DNA from: Apis mellifera
Taxonomy: Eukaryota; Arthropoda; Insecta; Hymenoptera; Apidae
Reading direction: 5' to 3'
Length of the DNA: 64,000 bases
Assembly (NCBI RefSeq): GCF_003254395.2
Contig: NC_037650.1
Location: 1,302,001 to 1,366,000, forward strand
Shown: piece by piece, positions 10,298-23,330 of the stretch
How the letters are laid out: each line of letters begins with the position of its first letter
How positions within the stretch are numbered: position 1 is the first letter of the stretch
Position numbers and translations under genes: made by a program
The notes under the pieces: model-generated
Databases searched by the model: none
The model's input: only the letters and a program-made list of their open reading frames with translations
What the model was told of the DNA's origin: nothing

Positions 10298-13200
10298 TTA
10301 CAAATTAATATGACATGAAATCACTTGAAAAACATTTTAAATATATCTTTTGTTATGAGTGAAATGAATCAAAATATGTAATATTGAACAAATATAAGGG
10401 AAAAAACGAAATAATAATAAAGAAATAATATTTAAATAATACGGAAATAGAATTATTTTATAATAAAAATATAATGTAATGTAATATAATACATAATAGA
10501 TAAAGAATTTATTACAAAAATACACAAATGATATCATATAACATGACAAATAAAAAATTATAAAAATATATAATGATAATTTAAATATGAATTTACACAA
10601 TAAAACAAATATATAAATGAATATATAATAAAAATATATAAAAATTCATAATATATAAACTTATTTTTTAAATATACAGAATTATTTTGCTTATTATCAT
10701 TTATGTAGCTTTTATCGCATAGTAAAATGTTAGGTAATCATAAAATTATTTGTTTTTTTATAGTTTATTAGTTAAATAATTCTAAGAAGTTTGAATATAT
10801 TTCATACATATAAAAATTTGTATTTCAAATTCTAATTGCACATATTGTTTAAGTTTTAAATCTATTTTTAAAAATTTATGTTGAAAAATATCTTTTTACA
10901 TTTGTATTGAAATACGGTAACGTTAAATATAAAATTATTATACCAACAATATTTTTAAAAATCAATTCTTCGTTAAAATTCTTAATTTTATTAATTTTAT
11001 TTTAAAACTTATAACTCTATATTTAATCATAATGATTTTTCTTTTTTAATTATAAAAATAAAATTTTCATTCATTAAAAATTAAAATTTTATAAAATTTT
11101 ATTTCATATTTATTATTAATAATTTATATGTTTATTTTTGATGTTTCATTTTTAAAAATTATAATGAATATAAAAATTTTTCTATTATTAAATAAACAAG
11201 CAATTTCTTAATGTTTTTCTTAAAAGTATCTTAATTAATTTGTTAATTATAGATTTATTTAAATCATATTGTACAGAATTCTTTTAAAAATTTATTGTTC
11301 AATTAAGAATCTAAATCATTCAAAGAACAGATGAGATATTAAATTTTATTATTTTTAAATTATATATTAAAATTTGCAAATATCTATAATGCAAATTTTA
11401 AAAATTTTAAATATATTTTAGTAAATAACAATTGAAAATAGTAAATATTATAGATTTGTTTTCAATGCTTCACAGAAATACTATATAAAATATATTGCTA
11501 TTACTATAATACTTTTTTCACACACACTAAAATTTGTCAAATATATTATAAATAATTAAATATATTATTTTGCACAAATTTTTAATTACTTTTTAAAATT
11601 CCTTGTGTTTTTGGACTCTATGAAATATGTATAAATTGAGTATAAAATATATAAATCTTTAACGTCATTAAATAAATTATTGCTAACAATTATGTTATGC
11701 ATAAAATAACAAATGCAAATAACAATTTCCACATTTCATATATGTATTGTCATATACTCCAATTATATATTTTAATGATAAATTACATTTTTGTGTAAGG
11801 CACTAACATAAATTTTCTACAGTGCTATTTTGAATTTTAATCAAATTAAATAAATATGCTTGAATGAAGGTAAATAAATATTTTATCTTCATTAATATAT
11901 TGCACCAAACATTTGTACATAATATTAATTTATATTACATAATATTTTAATATTTAATACATCAATGATTTTATTAATAATAACTAAATTTTTGATCATT
12001 GTAATATTTCTATCTAATATAATAAATACAAGATTTATTGATAAGATTTTTTATGATACCTACATTTTGCTTTTTCTTAAATACATATTTTTATAAATAC
12101 ATATATATTTTTTATTCATGTATTAAAGACAAACTATGCTTTTTTATACATTACAAATTTCACATTTTATTATGTCGTTGTATTTTTCAAAGTATGACTT
12201 TAAAATTGAATCCTTTAATTATTGCAAAATAATTATTTCCTCTTTTTTTCTAAAAGAGAAAGAGAAAGAGAAAACATGCTATTATTGTTGCTATTATCAA
12301 TATAAAATATTTCATTATTATTATATTTATTATTATCTATTATAAATTTATTATTATGTATTTTAAATTATTATTTTTATTTTTAATTAATTTTATAAAT
12401 TATATTAATAATAAATAATATTTTTCGTACTTAATTATTCTTATTATTCTTATTATTCATGAAATTATAAATTATTAAAAATTGCGAAAATTAAAAAAAA
12501 ATTCAATACAATTATTATAAAATTATAAATTATATATTTAAAAATTCCGAAGAATAGTAAATGCACAAAATTTTCGTTAAAATCAAGCGTTATATCATGT
12601 ATTTCTGTTAACTTAATGATATCATATATTTCCATTACGGTTAATTAAGAGAAGATGAGAAGTATGTCACATTATCAGGCTTCCATCAAAATGTCACATT
12701 GTCAATAAATAAGAAAGAATTTTATAAAAATTATAAAATAAATAAAATATTTATTTATGAATTAATGAATAATTGATGAATAATTATTTATGAAATATTT
12801 ATTTATTTATTTATTATATGAATAATTATATAAATAATTATATTTTTAAGTGAATAATTATTTTTGTATTTATATTTTATTTTTTTTCTAATATAAAATA
12901 AATATATATATATTTGTATAAAAAAATATATTTATTTGTGAATTAATTCATTACTTGAATGATTTTAACAAAGACATAATTTGAATTTTTCTTTCTGTTC
13001 TTCCACTCATCTCGATATTTTTTATTCTCTTCGTATTTAAAACATGATTAAGCAAAATAAATATAGATGTATATTTATTTTATATTTTATTATTTTTTAA
13101 TAATTTGATTTTTATAAAAATTAATTTAATATATATTATACAAATATTTTATATAAAATTTTTATATAAAATATAGCAATAATAAATAATTTATATTTAT

Positions 13201-13809
13201 TTTTATATTTATTTTTTTTATATTTTATAGCAAGTATTTGATTTATAAATATAGTATTTTGAAAGAATATTTCATATAATATCAAATACCTCATTAATTT
13301 TATAATAATAAATTTGAATATATAATTAAATTATAATAAATATAGAAAATAAATATACAAAAATTATATGAAAAAAAAAGAAATAATGTTACTATATATA
13401 AAAATTGTTAAAATAAAGTTTTTTTTTTAATTTCAACTCATATTCCTGTCTTTTTAAATGTACATATATAAGATATTAATATTCTTATGAGAAATCTTAA
13501 AAAAATAGATTCTAAAAATGACGTATAAAAATTTAAAACTTATTAAGTTATTATTAAGTTATTATTAAGTTATAAGCAATTTAAATTTGTTAGAACTAAG
13601 GCATAAAGTGAAATGGCCTAGTGAGGATAAAATAAAACTATATTTTTATCTGTGTTTGTTTCTACCTAAATTTAAATTGCATATATAACATATATAACAT
13701 ATATAAATAAATAACCCTTATCCAATATTTTTGTATATTAATTTCTAAATTTGTTTTGATTTCTAAAAACAATTTTTCAAATTATTTCTACAGATATTAT
13801 TATTAACAT

Positions 13810-13811
<2 letters not shown>

Positions 13812-13847
<36 letters not shown>
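13812..13847. repeat. (AT)n microsatellite
   Basis: Uninterrupted alternating AT run of about 36 bp. Confidence 0.95.
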
Positions 13848-13850
<3 letters not shown>

Positions 13851-14162
13851 ATGTTTTATTTCTATAAAATATAGATCTATTTCCATAAATTAAATGTCAA
13901 TTACACAAGAAATTAAATAATTCGAAATTATTGTATAATATAAATTAAAATATAAATATTCTAATATAATATATAAATTTTAATATATAAATTTTTTATA
14001 TAAATTTTAGAAGTATAATATTTAATATCGAAAATATATATATTTCTGAAACTGAAATCGAAAAATGATAATAAAAAATTGTAAATTAAAATTTGATTTA
14101 TAAGTTGCTTAATATAATATAATAATATAATATAAATTTCTTGCAGTTTTATTAATCTTATT

Positions 14163-14165
<3 letters not shown>

Positions 14166-14222
<57 letters not shown>
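14166..14222. repeat. (AT)n microsatellite, about 28 units
   Basis: Uninterrupted alternating AT run of about 57 bp, the longest in the window. Confidence 0.95.
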
Positions 14223-14226
<4 letters not shown>

Positions 14227-15409
14227 ATATACTTTCGAGAATTGCACCAATGTAACATTACAAAATGTATTGCTTACAAAAATAATATTATAATTAATAA
14301 TAATAGTAAAGTATTTTAAAATTGTACGTAAAATTTTTATTGTGCAAAAATTCGCTTATTCAAATGCTTTTGTTTTTTAGTTCATATATTAAAGATTCTA
14401 TTATATTATATCTATTATTGAGTTACATTGACATATTAATTAATGTTTTTTTTAAATATAGAAAAATAATATTTATATATATTTTAAAAATAATTATTAC
14501 ATTTACTTTAAATTTAATAAGAAATCTTTTTACTATCTTTTTAATATCAATAAAATTAATATTAAAAATAAAAAAGAAATGCTAAATACTATTAATGTTT
14601 AAGCTTTAATTAATCTATTAGAAAATATGAATGTTTAAACTTTACTTATCTATTCTTGAAAATGAAGAATAAAAAAAATTTCTTTATTTGTTTAACAATG
14701 AAAAAAATATCACGTAGAAAATTTTTATTTCTTATACTTACTTCTCATATTTATTTCTTATACTTAAAAATAATAATAATGAAATGAATTTTTTGTTTTA
14801 AATAAATGAAATTTGTTTCGTTTTCTTACATTATTAAATATTGAGATACATTTGATTTATATTTTATCTTTTTAGCAAAAAATGAAAATCAAAATAGAAA
14901 ATGTCACTTACCTTTTAATTGAATCATTTTTTTTCACTATATTATTAAATTTTATCAATATTCTCATTGAAATACGCAATACAAAAGAAATAGAACTCTG
15001 TTGAATCGTGGCTATATGTAAACTGACACACAAAAGATTTATGAAGGCTTCTTTAAAACCTTATAAGTGAAGATGTTGTTGAACCATAATGGAAAAGATA
15101 AAAATATACACATAACATACATAACATTAAAAGATTAATTGAATATTAATTGAAAAATATTAATTGAAAATAAAAATATATAATGTCTTTCGAAAATTTA
15201 ATATCTTATTTTTATAAAATTGAATCAATTTTATAAAAAAAAGTAATAAATATAATTTTTCTAAAAGAATACATATAGTATTCATTATTATAAATTGTGA
15301 TATTTTTTATAATTATTTCTTTTTTATTAAGAATTTTTTATTAATAAATCTTTTTATTTTATAATAAAATTTTCATTATTTAAGAGATTTAAAATAAAAC
15401 TTAAATAAA

Positions 15410-16495
15410 AATTAGAGTCATTATAAAGCGCGACGCTCATTATTTTTAACGCTTAAAAAAATGTTCTGTTTATTGATTGCTTACTATTTGAAATGATATT
15501 TATAAAAGATATTTATTAGAGATGTATTGATATTGAATAGTTCAATATATTCAGGTTCCTTTCGATAACTTTCAGACAGTCCAATTGTATCGAATAATTT
15601 GATATATTTGATCATATTATCAAATCAATTATATCAAATCAATTGATATATCAATTGAATTATACCAAATCAAAAGAATTGAATGAATTGGAACGAGTTT
15701 CCGCGAATCTAGATTTGATTCAATGTTATACTTTTTTATTTAATCGAATACGTGACAAATTTATATGAAAATTTTATTTATATTTATTTCTATTATTTAA
15801 AATTTAAAATAAAATAATTTTTATATAAGAAATTATATTTATATAATTATATAAAATATAACAATTAATGCAATATTAAAAAAAATCTTAATTTTTTAAT
15901 AGTTTAATAGTACACATTATGATAAGTAAGTTTAATAGTACAAATTTTGATAAAGTAAAAAATTCATTCAATTTATTTTGTGTAAAATAAAAATACAAAT
16001 TATATTAAATAAAATCATTTTTACATATTTTTTACATGAAATTACATAACTCTAAATGCAGTTTCATCGTCTGAAATTCAGAATCATTATGAAATTCGAC
16101 GCTTAGTGGTTTTCCCTATTAATATATCTCTTTGATATTTAGCCATTTCTAATATCGAATTCAGCTTGTTGTGATTAATAAATAAATGTAGTTCCTTCAT
16201 CTCAGAAATTAATAGACATTATATTACTATGAAATGCAACGCTTAGTGATTTCCCCTATCGATATATTTTTGAAGATATATATAATACAATATATGTATA
16301 TAAAGATATATCTTTCTAATATTTAATCATTTTTCTGATATCGAATTTAATCTGTTATGATTAATGAACAGATGTAATTTCTTCATCTGAGATATTATAA
16401 AATATTTTCTAATTAGTCAATATTTGCAGTATTGATATATTTTTTTTTCGATATTTACCGTATTCTATCTGAAGTTAAATAGTTGCGATTAGTAT
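15410..16495 (+). repeat. Cluster of diverged repeats with a cgacgctta core
   Basis: Two clear copies (about 16,050-16,200 and 16,200-16,400) share in order 'tttcatcNtctgaaatt', 'attatgaaatKcRacgctta', 'gtgRttttccc', 'tatNgatatat', 'gatatcgaattYaRcttgtt', 'tgattaatRaaYaRatgta' and 'ttccttcatctcaga'. A partial copy at 15,415-15,460 has gcgacgctca, and a shortened end lies at 16,400-16,490. The spacing is irregular (about 150-190 bp) because one copy gained an AT-rich insertion. The origin is unknown. Confidence 0.6.
15639..15658. repeat. 20-bp perfect palindrome TCAATTGATATATCAATTGA
   Basis: A self-complementary 20-mer within a block rich in caaatcaatt/gatatatt motifs between two copies of the cgacgctta repeat. 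It could form a cruciform. In AT-rich DNA some palindromes arise by chance. Confidence 0.7.
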
Positions 16496-16844
16496 TTGCA
16501 GTATTATACAGATTTTTATTTCACTCATTTTGATTGATTCTTTCTGCTAAGATTTCCTTTCTTATTAATGAAGATTTATTTTTTGCCTTGACAGCTAAAT
16601 AAAAAAAGATATTCATAGATTGAATATTTTTTAAATAAAAATGATTAATAAATTAATATTTGGTAATTGAACTTGATATTTAGAATGTCGCGGTCATAAG
16701 ATCGAATAATTAATTGACATAAAACAACATGCATATATATTAACAACTAACTCCCTCTGTTTTTATATCTTTTTATCTATAAATATATATTTTATCTATA
16801 ATATATTATCTATCTATTAAATATTTACCAAAATTGTTAGATAC

Positions 16845-16990
16845 GAATTCTATGCTATGCTTTGTACAATTAAAAATGATTCAATTTCGGCGAATTTTTG
16901 TAAAGTAGAGTACATGATATTATATTATTCTAACTATTATGATATGATGTATAATATATATTTTGGCAAAAGGTTGTTTAGCAATTTGCT
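16845..16990 (+). repeat. Short dispersed element, copy 1 (inverted relative to 19.7 kb)
   Basis: Plus-strand translation begins MLCTIKNDSISANF. The minus strand at about 19,620-19,747 begins MLLPSITKSDSIPANF, and the DNA aligns over the same stretch (attaaaaatgattcaatttc versus attactaaaagtgactcaat). Similarity fades after about 60-100 bp. The conserved part may be coding remains of a transposon or the edge of one. Neither frame continues into a recognisable protein. Confidence 0.4.
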
Positions 16991-17516
16991 AAGCCAAATT
17001 ATTTTTGTCGAAACTTTTAGATTATGCAATTTACAACGTAATATATTAATTTCTTTTTAATTTTATAATTTCTTAATTATAATATTTACAATTTCAAGAA
17101 TTAAATAATAAAGATTTAAATAAGATAAATATTTAATAGTTTTGCATTAATATAATTTAAAAAATTTATAATATATATATTATAATATTTTATATGTGAG
17201 CAATATATTATACACATATAAAATTACATTATTAATATAAATAATAATTATCTATTGTTTATGCCTTAAATGTTTTTTTCTTTCTTTTCCGAAAAAAAAG
17301 AAAAAATAATCATTTCGCGATGCATAGTTAGAAAATTTAGATTTAAAATTTTGAATTAAAAAATGCAATGATGAATCATACAAAACAAAATATAAAATTT
17401 ACATTAAAATTATTGTATTACATAAAACAAATATAATAAATATTGAAATATAAGAATTTAGCTAAGCATAATTAAAATTGCTAGAACAGAGCCTAGATTA
17501 CGTTCTCTATCACTAA

Positions 17517-17525
17517 AGGTGGCGC
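17517..17525 (+). promoter_or_regulatory. CTCF-like motif AGGTGGCGC
   Basis: Exact match to the core described for insect CTCF sites (AGGTGGCGC), in a patch of locally higher G+C (17,460-17,640). A single 9-mer match is weak evidence of binding. Related gatagatggcg lies at 687-697. Confidence 0.25.
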
Positions 17526-17639
17526 AAATTACTGATCAATTTTCGCGTGAAAAGTATATGAGATATCACATTACTCATGTCACATGACATATTTCTGTTT
17601 AATTTAACAGTAACAATCCAGAAGAAAGAAAAAACTCAT

Positions 17640-17770
17640 TAATATTAATATTAAATATTAATATAAAATTATATTAATATATATTATATTAATTAAAATA
17701 ATAATATATATTATATTATATTAATATTAATATATTAATTATATTAATATATTAATATTAATATAAAAGA
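17640..17770. repeat. AT-only block with many inverted taatattaat motifs
   Basis: Composed almost entirely of A and T, dominated by ttaatattaa-type self-complementary words, so strongly hairpin-prone. No coding content. Confidence 0.8.
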
Positions 17771-18341
17771 AACAAAATTAAATATTTATCTCGACATTAT
17801 TGAGCATAATAGAAACTTTCATTTCAATATTGAAATATATGAAACAATATGATCTGATTCAAATTTAATAAAAAATATATGAAAATTTATATATTAAAAA
17901 AAATGAAAGTACGCACCATAAAAAAATATTATTAATAAATTTATTATGATAAAAAAATGCTATAAAATATTTTATTAATAAATGAAAGTATTCATGTTAA
18001 ATGAGAGTATTAAATATTAAAATGTTGAATTTTCGTGCAATGAAAATGAAATACAAATAAGTTCAATTTAATCACAAGATAATATTAAAGAAAATTTACA
18101 AAAGTATTTTATATATCTTTATAACTTATTGAGAAATATAATCGAAATATATGTGGATAATGCAATTTTAAAAAAAAAAAAATCATTGATTTCTAGCTTA
18201 CATTGATTAATGCAAGCTAATGAGGAAATTATCCAATATTATTTGTTCATTTATTTGTTATTTTATATAAATTAATTACACATGAATATGCGATAATATT
18301 ACAAATTATCTAAGATTTATTTAATTTATACATATATATAT

Positions 18342-18347
<6 letters not shown>

Positions 18348-18392
<45 letters not shown>
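18348..18392. repeat. (AT)n microsatellite flanked by ataaattatata
   Basis: About 45 bp of alternating AT, with the same ataaattatata interruption on each side, making the whole block nearly symmetric. Confidence 0.9.
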
Positions 18393-18396
<4 letters not shown>

Positions 18397-18399
18397 TAT

Positions 18400-19615
18400 A
18401 TATATAATACTTAACGTTACATAAAAAAAGTTTAAAAAATAACAATTTTAAATAATAAAAAATTTGTACAAAAAGAATAAAATAAAATGCTTAACTATTT
18501 AGAACGTGATGGCTGATGCTATTAGAGTGTCTGAAAAGATTATAAAACTGCTATATTAATAGATAGTTTTATATAATATTTTTAAACATTGATATAGTAA
18601 TATAGTACTATAGTATTTTAAAGCATTGAAAATAAATCTAAGATTATAATTAATATTTATTATTTGTAATTGTTATTTTACTAAAGCATATTTAAAATTT
18701 TTAAAATATCATATTATATTATTGTAAATACAATGTTTGCAAATTTTAATATATAATTTTAAATTAATAAAATTGTAATATATCATCTGCTTTTTAATGT
18801 TTTAGGTTTTTAAAATTGGGCAGCAAATTTTCAAATTTCGACAGATGAATATGAAACTATACAAACAATAATTAAAAAAACTGCTTTTAAGAAAAGTATT
18901 AAGAGATACTATTTAATAAATAATTGTTATATTCATTATTATTTTAATTAGTTTTTAACATCAAAAATAACATAGGTTACAGATTATTAGATAAATAAAC
19001 AAAATTTCATAAAAGCTTTATTCTTGAATGGGAAATGTTGGCATTTTTTATATTCATTTATTTTTTCAAATTAAAAAGGAAGAATCATTACAATCAAATA
19101 TGGGTAAATTTCGGAATAAAATTAATATCATGATAAGTTTTAAAGAAAAATTGATTTTCAAAAATATTATTGATATAGCGATTTTATATTTAACATTACT
19201 ATATTTTAATGCAAATCTGGAAAAATATTTTTCAAATAAAAACAAAATTTAAAAATACAGAAACAATAAATGCAATTATCAAAATATAGTTTTCAAAACA
19301 CAAATCAAAATTGTTACACATATGAAATATATATATTAAATACATATTAAATTAAATACATATAAAATTAAATACATATTAAAAACATATTAAAATTATT
19401 TAATTGATTAATAATTATTATTTAATAATTATATTATTATATGATTATTAAAAAATTTATACATTATATATATATATAATGTATTAATTATAATTATATT
19501 TTATTACATAAATTTATATATAAGTTAACATAAGTTATATATTGTTATATTATGAAATACATAATATAAATTTTATTACATTAAAACATAAATACATAAT
19601 TAGATTTTTAAGATT
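18400..19615. other. AT-rich stretch; no convincing gene
   Basis: The ORF at 19,028-19,252 (74 codons) has a somewhat mixed composition but no start context, splice signals or domain that I recognise. 19,320-19,400 repeats 'attaaatacatat' several times. Confidence 0.45.
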
Positions 19616-19760
19616 AACTTTCGCATCATGTTGTGTGATATACTTTTGTCTAATCAGTAGAGAAAATAATAATATGATGTCACGTATTCTTTTCCTATGA
19701 AAATTTGCTGGAATTGAGTCACTTTTAGTAATAGAGGGTAGTAACATATTACACTCAATT
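19616..19760 (-). repeat. Short dispersed element, copy 2
   Basis: Minus-strand partner of 16,845-16,990. The open frame continues as RIRDIILLFSLLIRQKYITQ then HDAKVNLKNL before becoming low complexity. This extended frame looks more protein-like than the other copy and could be the N-terminal part of a transposon protein, but no family is recognised. Confidence 0.35.
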
Positions 19761-19890
19761 AGGAATTATGATAATATGTAACATAAAATTTTCGTAACAA
19801 ATTTGATATCTGCTTAAATGTTTGCATTCCAAATAAATATTTGTTTCTTCATTGCTCTTAAATGCTTATCTCCATAATAAATTACCGAAT

Positions 19891-20910
19891 TGTTAGACTA
19901 ACGAATTATTTACAATTATAAATAATTATTTAATTAATTAATCAATTAAGTAATCATTTAACCAATTGAATCATAAACTGTTGTTTAATAAGCAATTATT
20001 CTATGTGTTCTCGCATTTATTACTGATTTGTTTTCTTAGACAAATAATTAATCACTGCAATTATAATCTATATCGCTTAAAGACTTAATCAAAAGTTTCA
20101 TATATTAATCAAGATTATGAATAGATAAGGTTATGAATAGACAAAGTATTTGTTTGCAAGCATTTATTGCTAAGAGGATTCTTCATAAAGAAAAAAAAAA
20201 GATTTTTTCTGTTATTATTGTTCGCAGATCTCTCTTAGATTTGAATAGGTGATGGTTGGGAGATCTGTCGTTTTTGAGAATTTAGTCGATCCTTGCAATT
20301 GCATATTTTAACATAATCCAATTTGGCTGGATCCTAAGAATAACATATTTCAGACTCGGCAATAATTAGCGTCATTCTTTATTCGAGGAAATTTATAAGA
20401 GGGATATGCTGTTTTGTTCCTGTTTGTCTTTTGATTTTTGTATACAGATCACCATTCAAGCAAGGAATTTTCTTTTAATTTAAGTATCGCGAATTGACCA
20501 CGATATTATTGGTTGTGATCATGTTCCATCGGAAAACTGATCCTTCCAATTTAACTGGAAAGAGATTTTTTAAGGGCACGAACTTCACTTGCAAATAGAG
20601 TCTAATGGTGATCATGTCGTACTCTGACTACTAACAATTAGATAATTTGAAAACATATACTCTAACTGTTAGATGCGATTACTCGTTATTTATAAAAAAG
20701 TTTGTGAATTTATCTTACCATCAGACACGACATCATAAATAGTTTGTTCTAATATCACATCATGTAATACCACATCGTGCTCTAACCGCCGGACATGATT
20801 ACCTACTGTAAAATTGTGAGACAATCAGCTCTCCTAGAAATACGCGTATCATACACGTAATCAATAATACAATCTATTCATCTTTAAGAAATATATCACA
20901 TGTTACAACA
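19891..20910 (+). mobile_element. LTR-like dispersed repeat, copy 2
   Basis: Possible limits are TGTTAGACTAAC at 19,891 and ATGTTACAACA ending about 20,906, which would give TGTT...AACA edges of an LTR about 1 kb long; these limits are a guess. The middle (20,150-20,780) matches the minus strand of 1-420 in order, with an additional segment at about 20,320-20,480 absent from that copy. The region is strikingly less AT-rich than its surroundings (for example ctaaccgccggacatgatta and ggaattttc). No gag, pol or tRNA-primer site was found next to it, so a solo LTR or another repeat type are both possible. Confidence 0.55.
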
Positions 20911-23195
20911 TCTCCAAAGGTATATTACAATCCATTATTAGCTTTCAACTATTACAATACTACTACTGTGGGAGTAAACAAGATTATAATATAATAATCA
21001 TTATAATAATAAATTAGAATTCAATAAACTTAATGAAATAATTAAAACAAGATGAAGCAAATATATTAGACAAAAAAAAGATACATATAAAATATTATAT
21101 AATATTATATAATATTATTTAACAATATTATATAATATTATATATTATATATACAAAATCAATAAAAAAATGAATATAAATTATTGATTAAATATTTCAG
21201 TAAGTGTAATTTTTTTAAATTTATTGCTATGAACTCAACTATATAATTTTAATAAAATAAACTTAAAAAAAATATAGTAATAAAATAATAAATAACAAGT
21301 TTATCTAATTTAATTATTTCATAAGATTAATCTAATATTACAGACATATCTCACGTATTCCAAAATTTATATTAATAATGCTTATATTTTCTGATATTAC
21401 TAAAATATTACCATTTATATAAAAAATAATTTTATAATTTATTAACGATTTAGCTAAATAAAGCAATTATTAACATTATTTATTTAGTGACATAAATAAA
21501 TGTGATAAAAATTTTTGTGCTAATATTTTATCTTTCAAGGATATTTTCTTATAATATCAGTTAAGAAAAATGTTTATATTCAATATTGAATCGTTTTAGA
21601 AAGGAATATTTCTAATTCATCGCGTATTTTTAGCTTAAATAATCGAGAAATTTCTAAATAGAGAGTTATTTACAAAATTTTATGTATGTATATTTTCATA
21701 TTTATACATATTTATACATATTCTTTTTACAAAATTTGAGTCATATTGAATTTTTGAAAATTTGATATTCATCTATCTCTCGAATTATAATGTATGCATA
21801 TTATGACCTTAAGCTATGATGTAGAAGTAAAACGTTAGTTCATGGGAGTAGTAATTTTTGAGTGTTCTTTTTCTCTACTTTAGATCTGAGGATTTACAAA
21901 TTTTACCTATATTATTTATCCCATCCGCTCGGAAATATTGCAGGGCTTTAATTCTAAAAGGATTTTTCATCAAATCGTTAATTTAACCATATTGAAAAAT
22001 ATAAATACTATTTAGTTCAATAGACTTTTTTTATTATATTTATATTATATTTTTTTATTTATATTCAATTATTTATATTATATGAAATTCATTTGTTATT
22101 TTTTAATTCAAAAAATACCAATGGCGAAATTACTGCATAATTGATTTTTCTAATTATTTTGCAATGATTTTATCATATATTATGCTTAAGTCAATGAAAA
22201 CAAAAGTTTTTATATTTGTAATTCATCTTTTTTACTCTTTTTGGTTCAATAAATAAACAATATTGAATTTTTTGTAAAGACACATTTTGAATATTTTTAT
22301 GAGTAGTAATTTTTAATTGCCAGGTTTGTATCATGTTAAATTAAATTTTTTGAATATTTATATTTCATTTCCTAGTTTCAATTTCAAAAATTTAGTTTGG
22401 TTTATTATTAGCTAAAAATATTAATATAAATTTCTCATATTCTTTTAATAATTCTTTCTGGATTCTTATCACATTTCGAATTGTTTTTTTAATTGATTTT
22501 TTTTTTAACTTATTGTTTGTTGTTATTAATTTTATTGTTATTGTATTACATATGGTGTACTATTCTTTTTGGATTTTTTTTTTCAAATATTCATTTAAGG
22601 AATATTATGCTCATTGATAGCATATTGGTAACTTTTTCACTATTTTTTATAACTCTCTTCAATATTATCGAATAAGATTATTTATTGTCTAATTTATGTA
22701 GTAATCTAATTGTCTTCCAAGGATTGTCCAAATTTTTAAGAATATCGTTTTTACATTTTCTTTGAGTTCCTTTATCAACTTATATTATCTTTTATAGTAT
22801 TTTAACTATTATTAAAATCCTCAATTTCAGAAAAATAAAATTATTCTTCTATTCTTCTATTCTAATTTTTCTATTTTCACCTTTTTCTCAGAATCTTCCT
22901 CTTTTATGTGATAATTTTACTATCAATAAATTGTTTTAAATAATATTATATTATCTCTTCTGGTTATATATAAATAGATATATTAATATGAATATATGAA
23001 TAATCTTTATAATTTTTTTCTTTATTCTTTGATATAGAATAAATTTATTTATATATATTATTATTGTATATGATATTAATTGAAAATTATAAATTAACGA
23101 GAAACGATCGATATGTGTTTGTGTGTCATTTATTGTCATAAAGAAATTATTAGGTTTTTTTCGATTTTTTCGAAAAATATATAATGTATAATACT
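20911..23195. other. AT-rich stretch; no gene seen
   Basis: 21,070-21,150 is an aatattatata block. 21,780-21,960 has somewhat higher complexity but no protein-like frame. The hydrophobic ORFs at 22,493-22,675 and 22,951-23,139 reflect T-rich composition. Confidence 0.5.
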
Positions 23196-23199
23196 ATAA

Positions 23200-23330
23200 A
23201 TATTTCAATATTAACGAAATGAAGACAGATAATTATGCTTTTGTCACATTCATGTGAAAATTATAAAAAAGAAAAATATTAAAAATATTAAAAAGAGAAT
23301 TATTTTAATATGACAACAAAAAGGTGAAAA
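23200..23330 (+). repeat. Isolated fragment of the 2-7 kb array unit
   Basis: 'tattaacgaaatgaagacag' followed by ataattatgctt, a run of a/t and 'aaaaagagaatta' matches the unit landmarks at 2,050-2,100 and 6,810-6,910 in the same order. It lies 16 kb from the array, implying that the unit was mobile or the array was broken by rearrangement. Confidence 0.45.

Larger units (their letters stand above)
10601..15405. other. Long AT-rich stretch with microsatellites; no gene seen
   Basis: Contains mostly A/T homopolymeric and dinucleotide-rich DNA. The ORFs at 12,038-12,345 and 14,322-14,585 translate to Ile/Phe/Tyr/Lys-rich low-complexity peptides expected from this composition. At 12,610-12,710 a short patch repeats 'atgtcacattRtca' twice and resembles 17,550-17,610. 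I see no splice-bounded protein-like segment except weak ones near 13,040 (minus, YRDEWKNRKK) and 15,000 (minus, FVCQFTYSHDSTEF). Confidence 0.5.

Noticed and set aside
10337..10600. 87-codon hydrophobic minus-strand ORF
   Set aside because: It is almost entirely Ile/Phe/Tyr/Leu encoded by A/T codons, as expected by composition. A membrane protein exon cannot be excluded but nothing supports it.
14322..14585. 87-codon plus-strand ORF
   Set aside because: The start is not an ATG, and the composition is Ile/Lys/Leu/Phe as predicted by base content alone.
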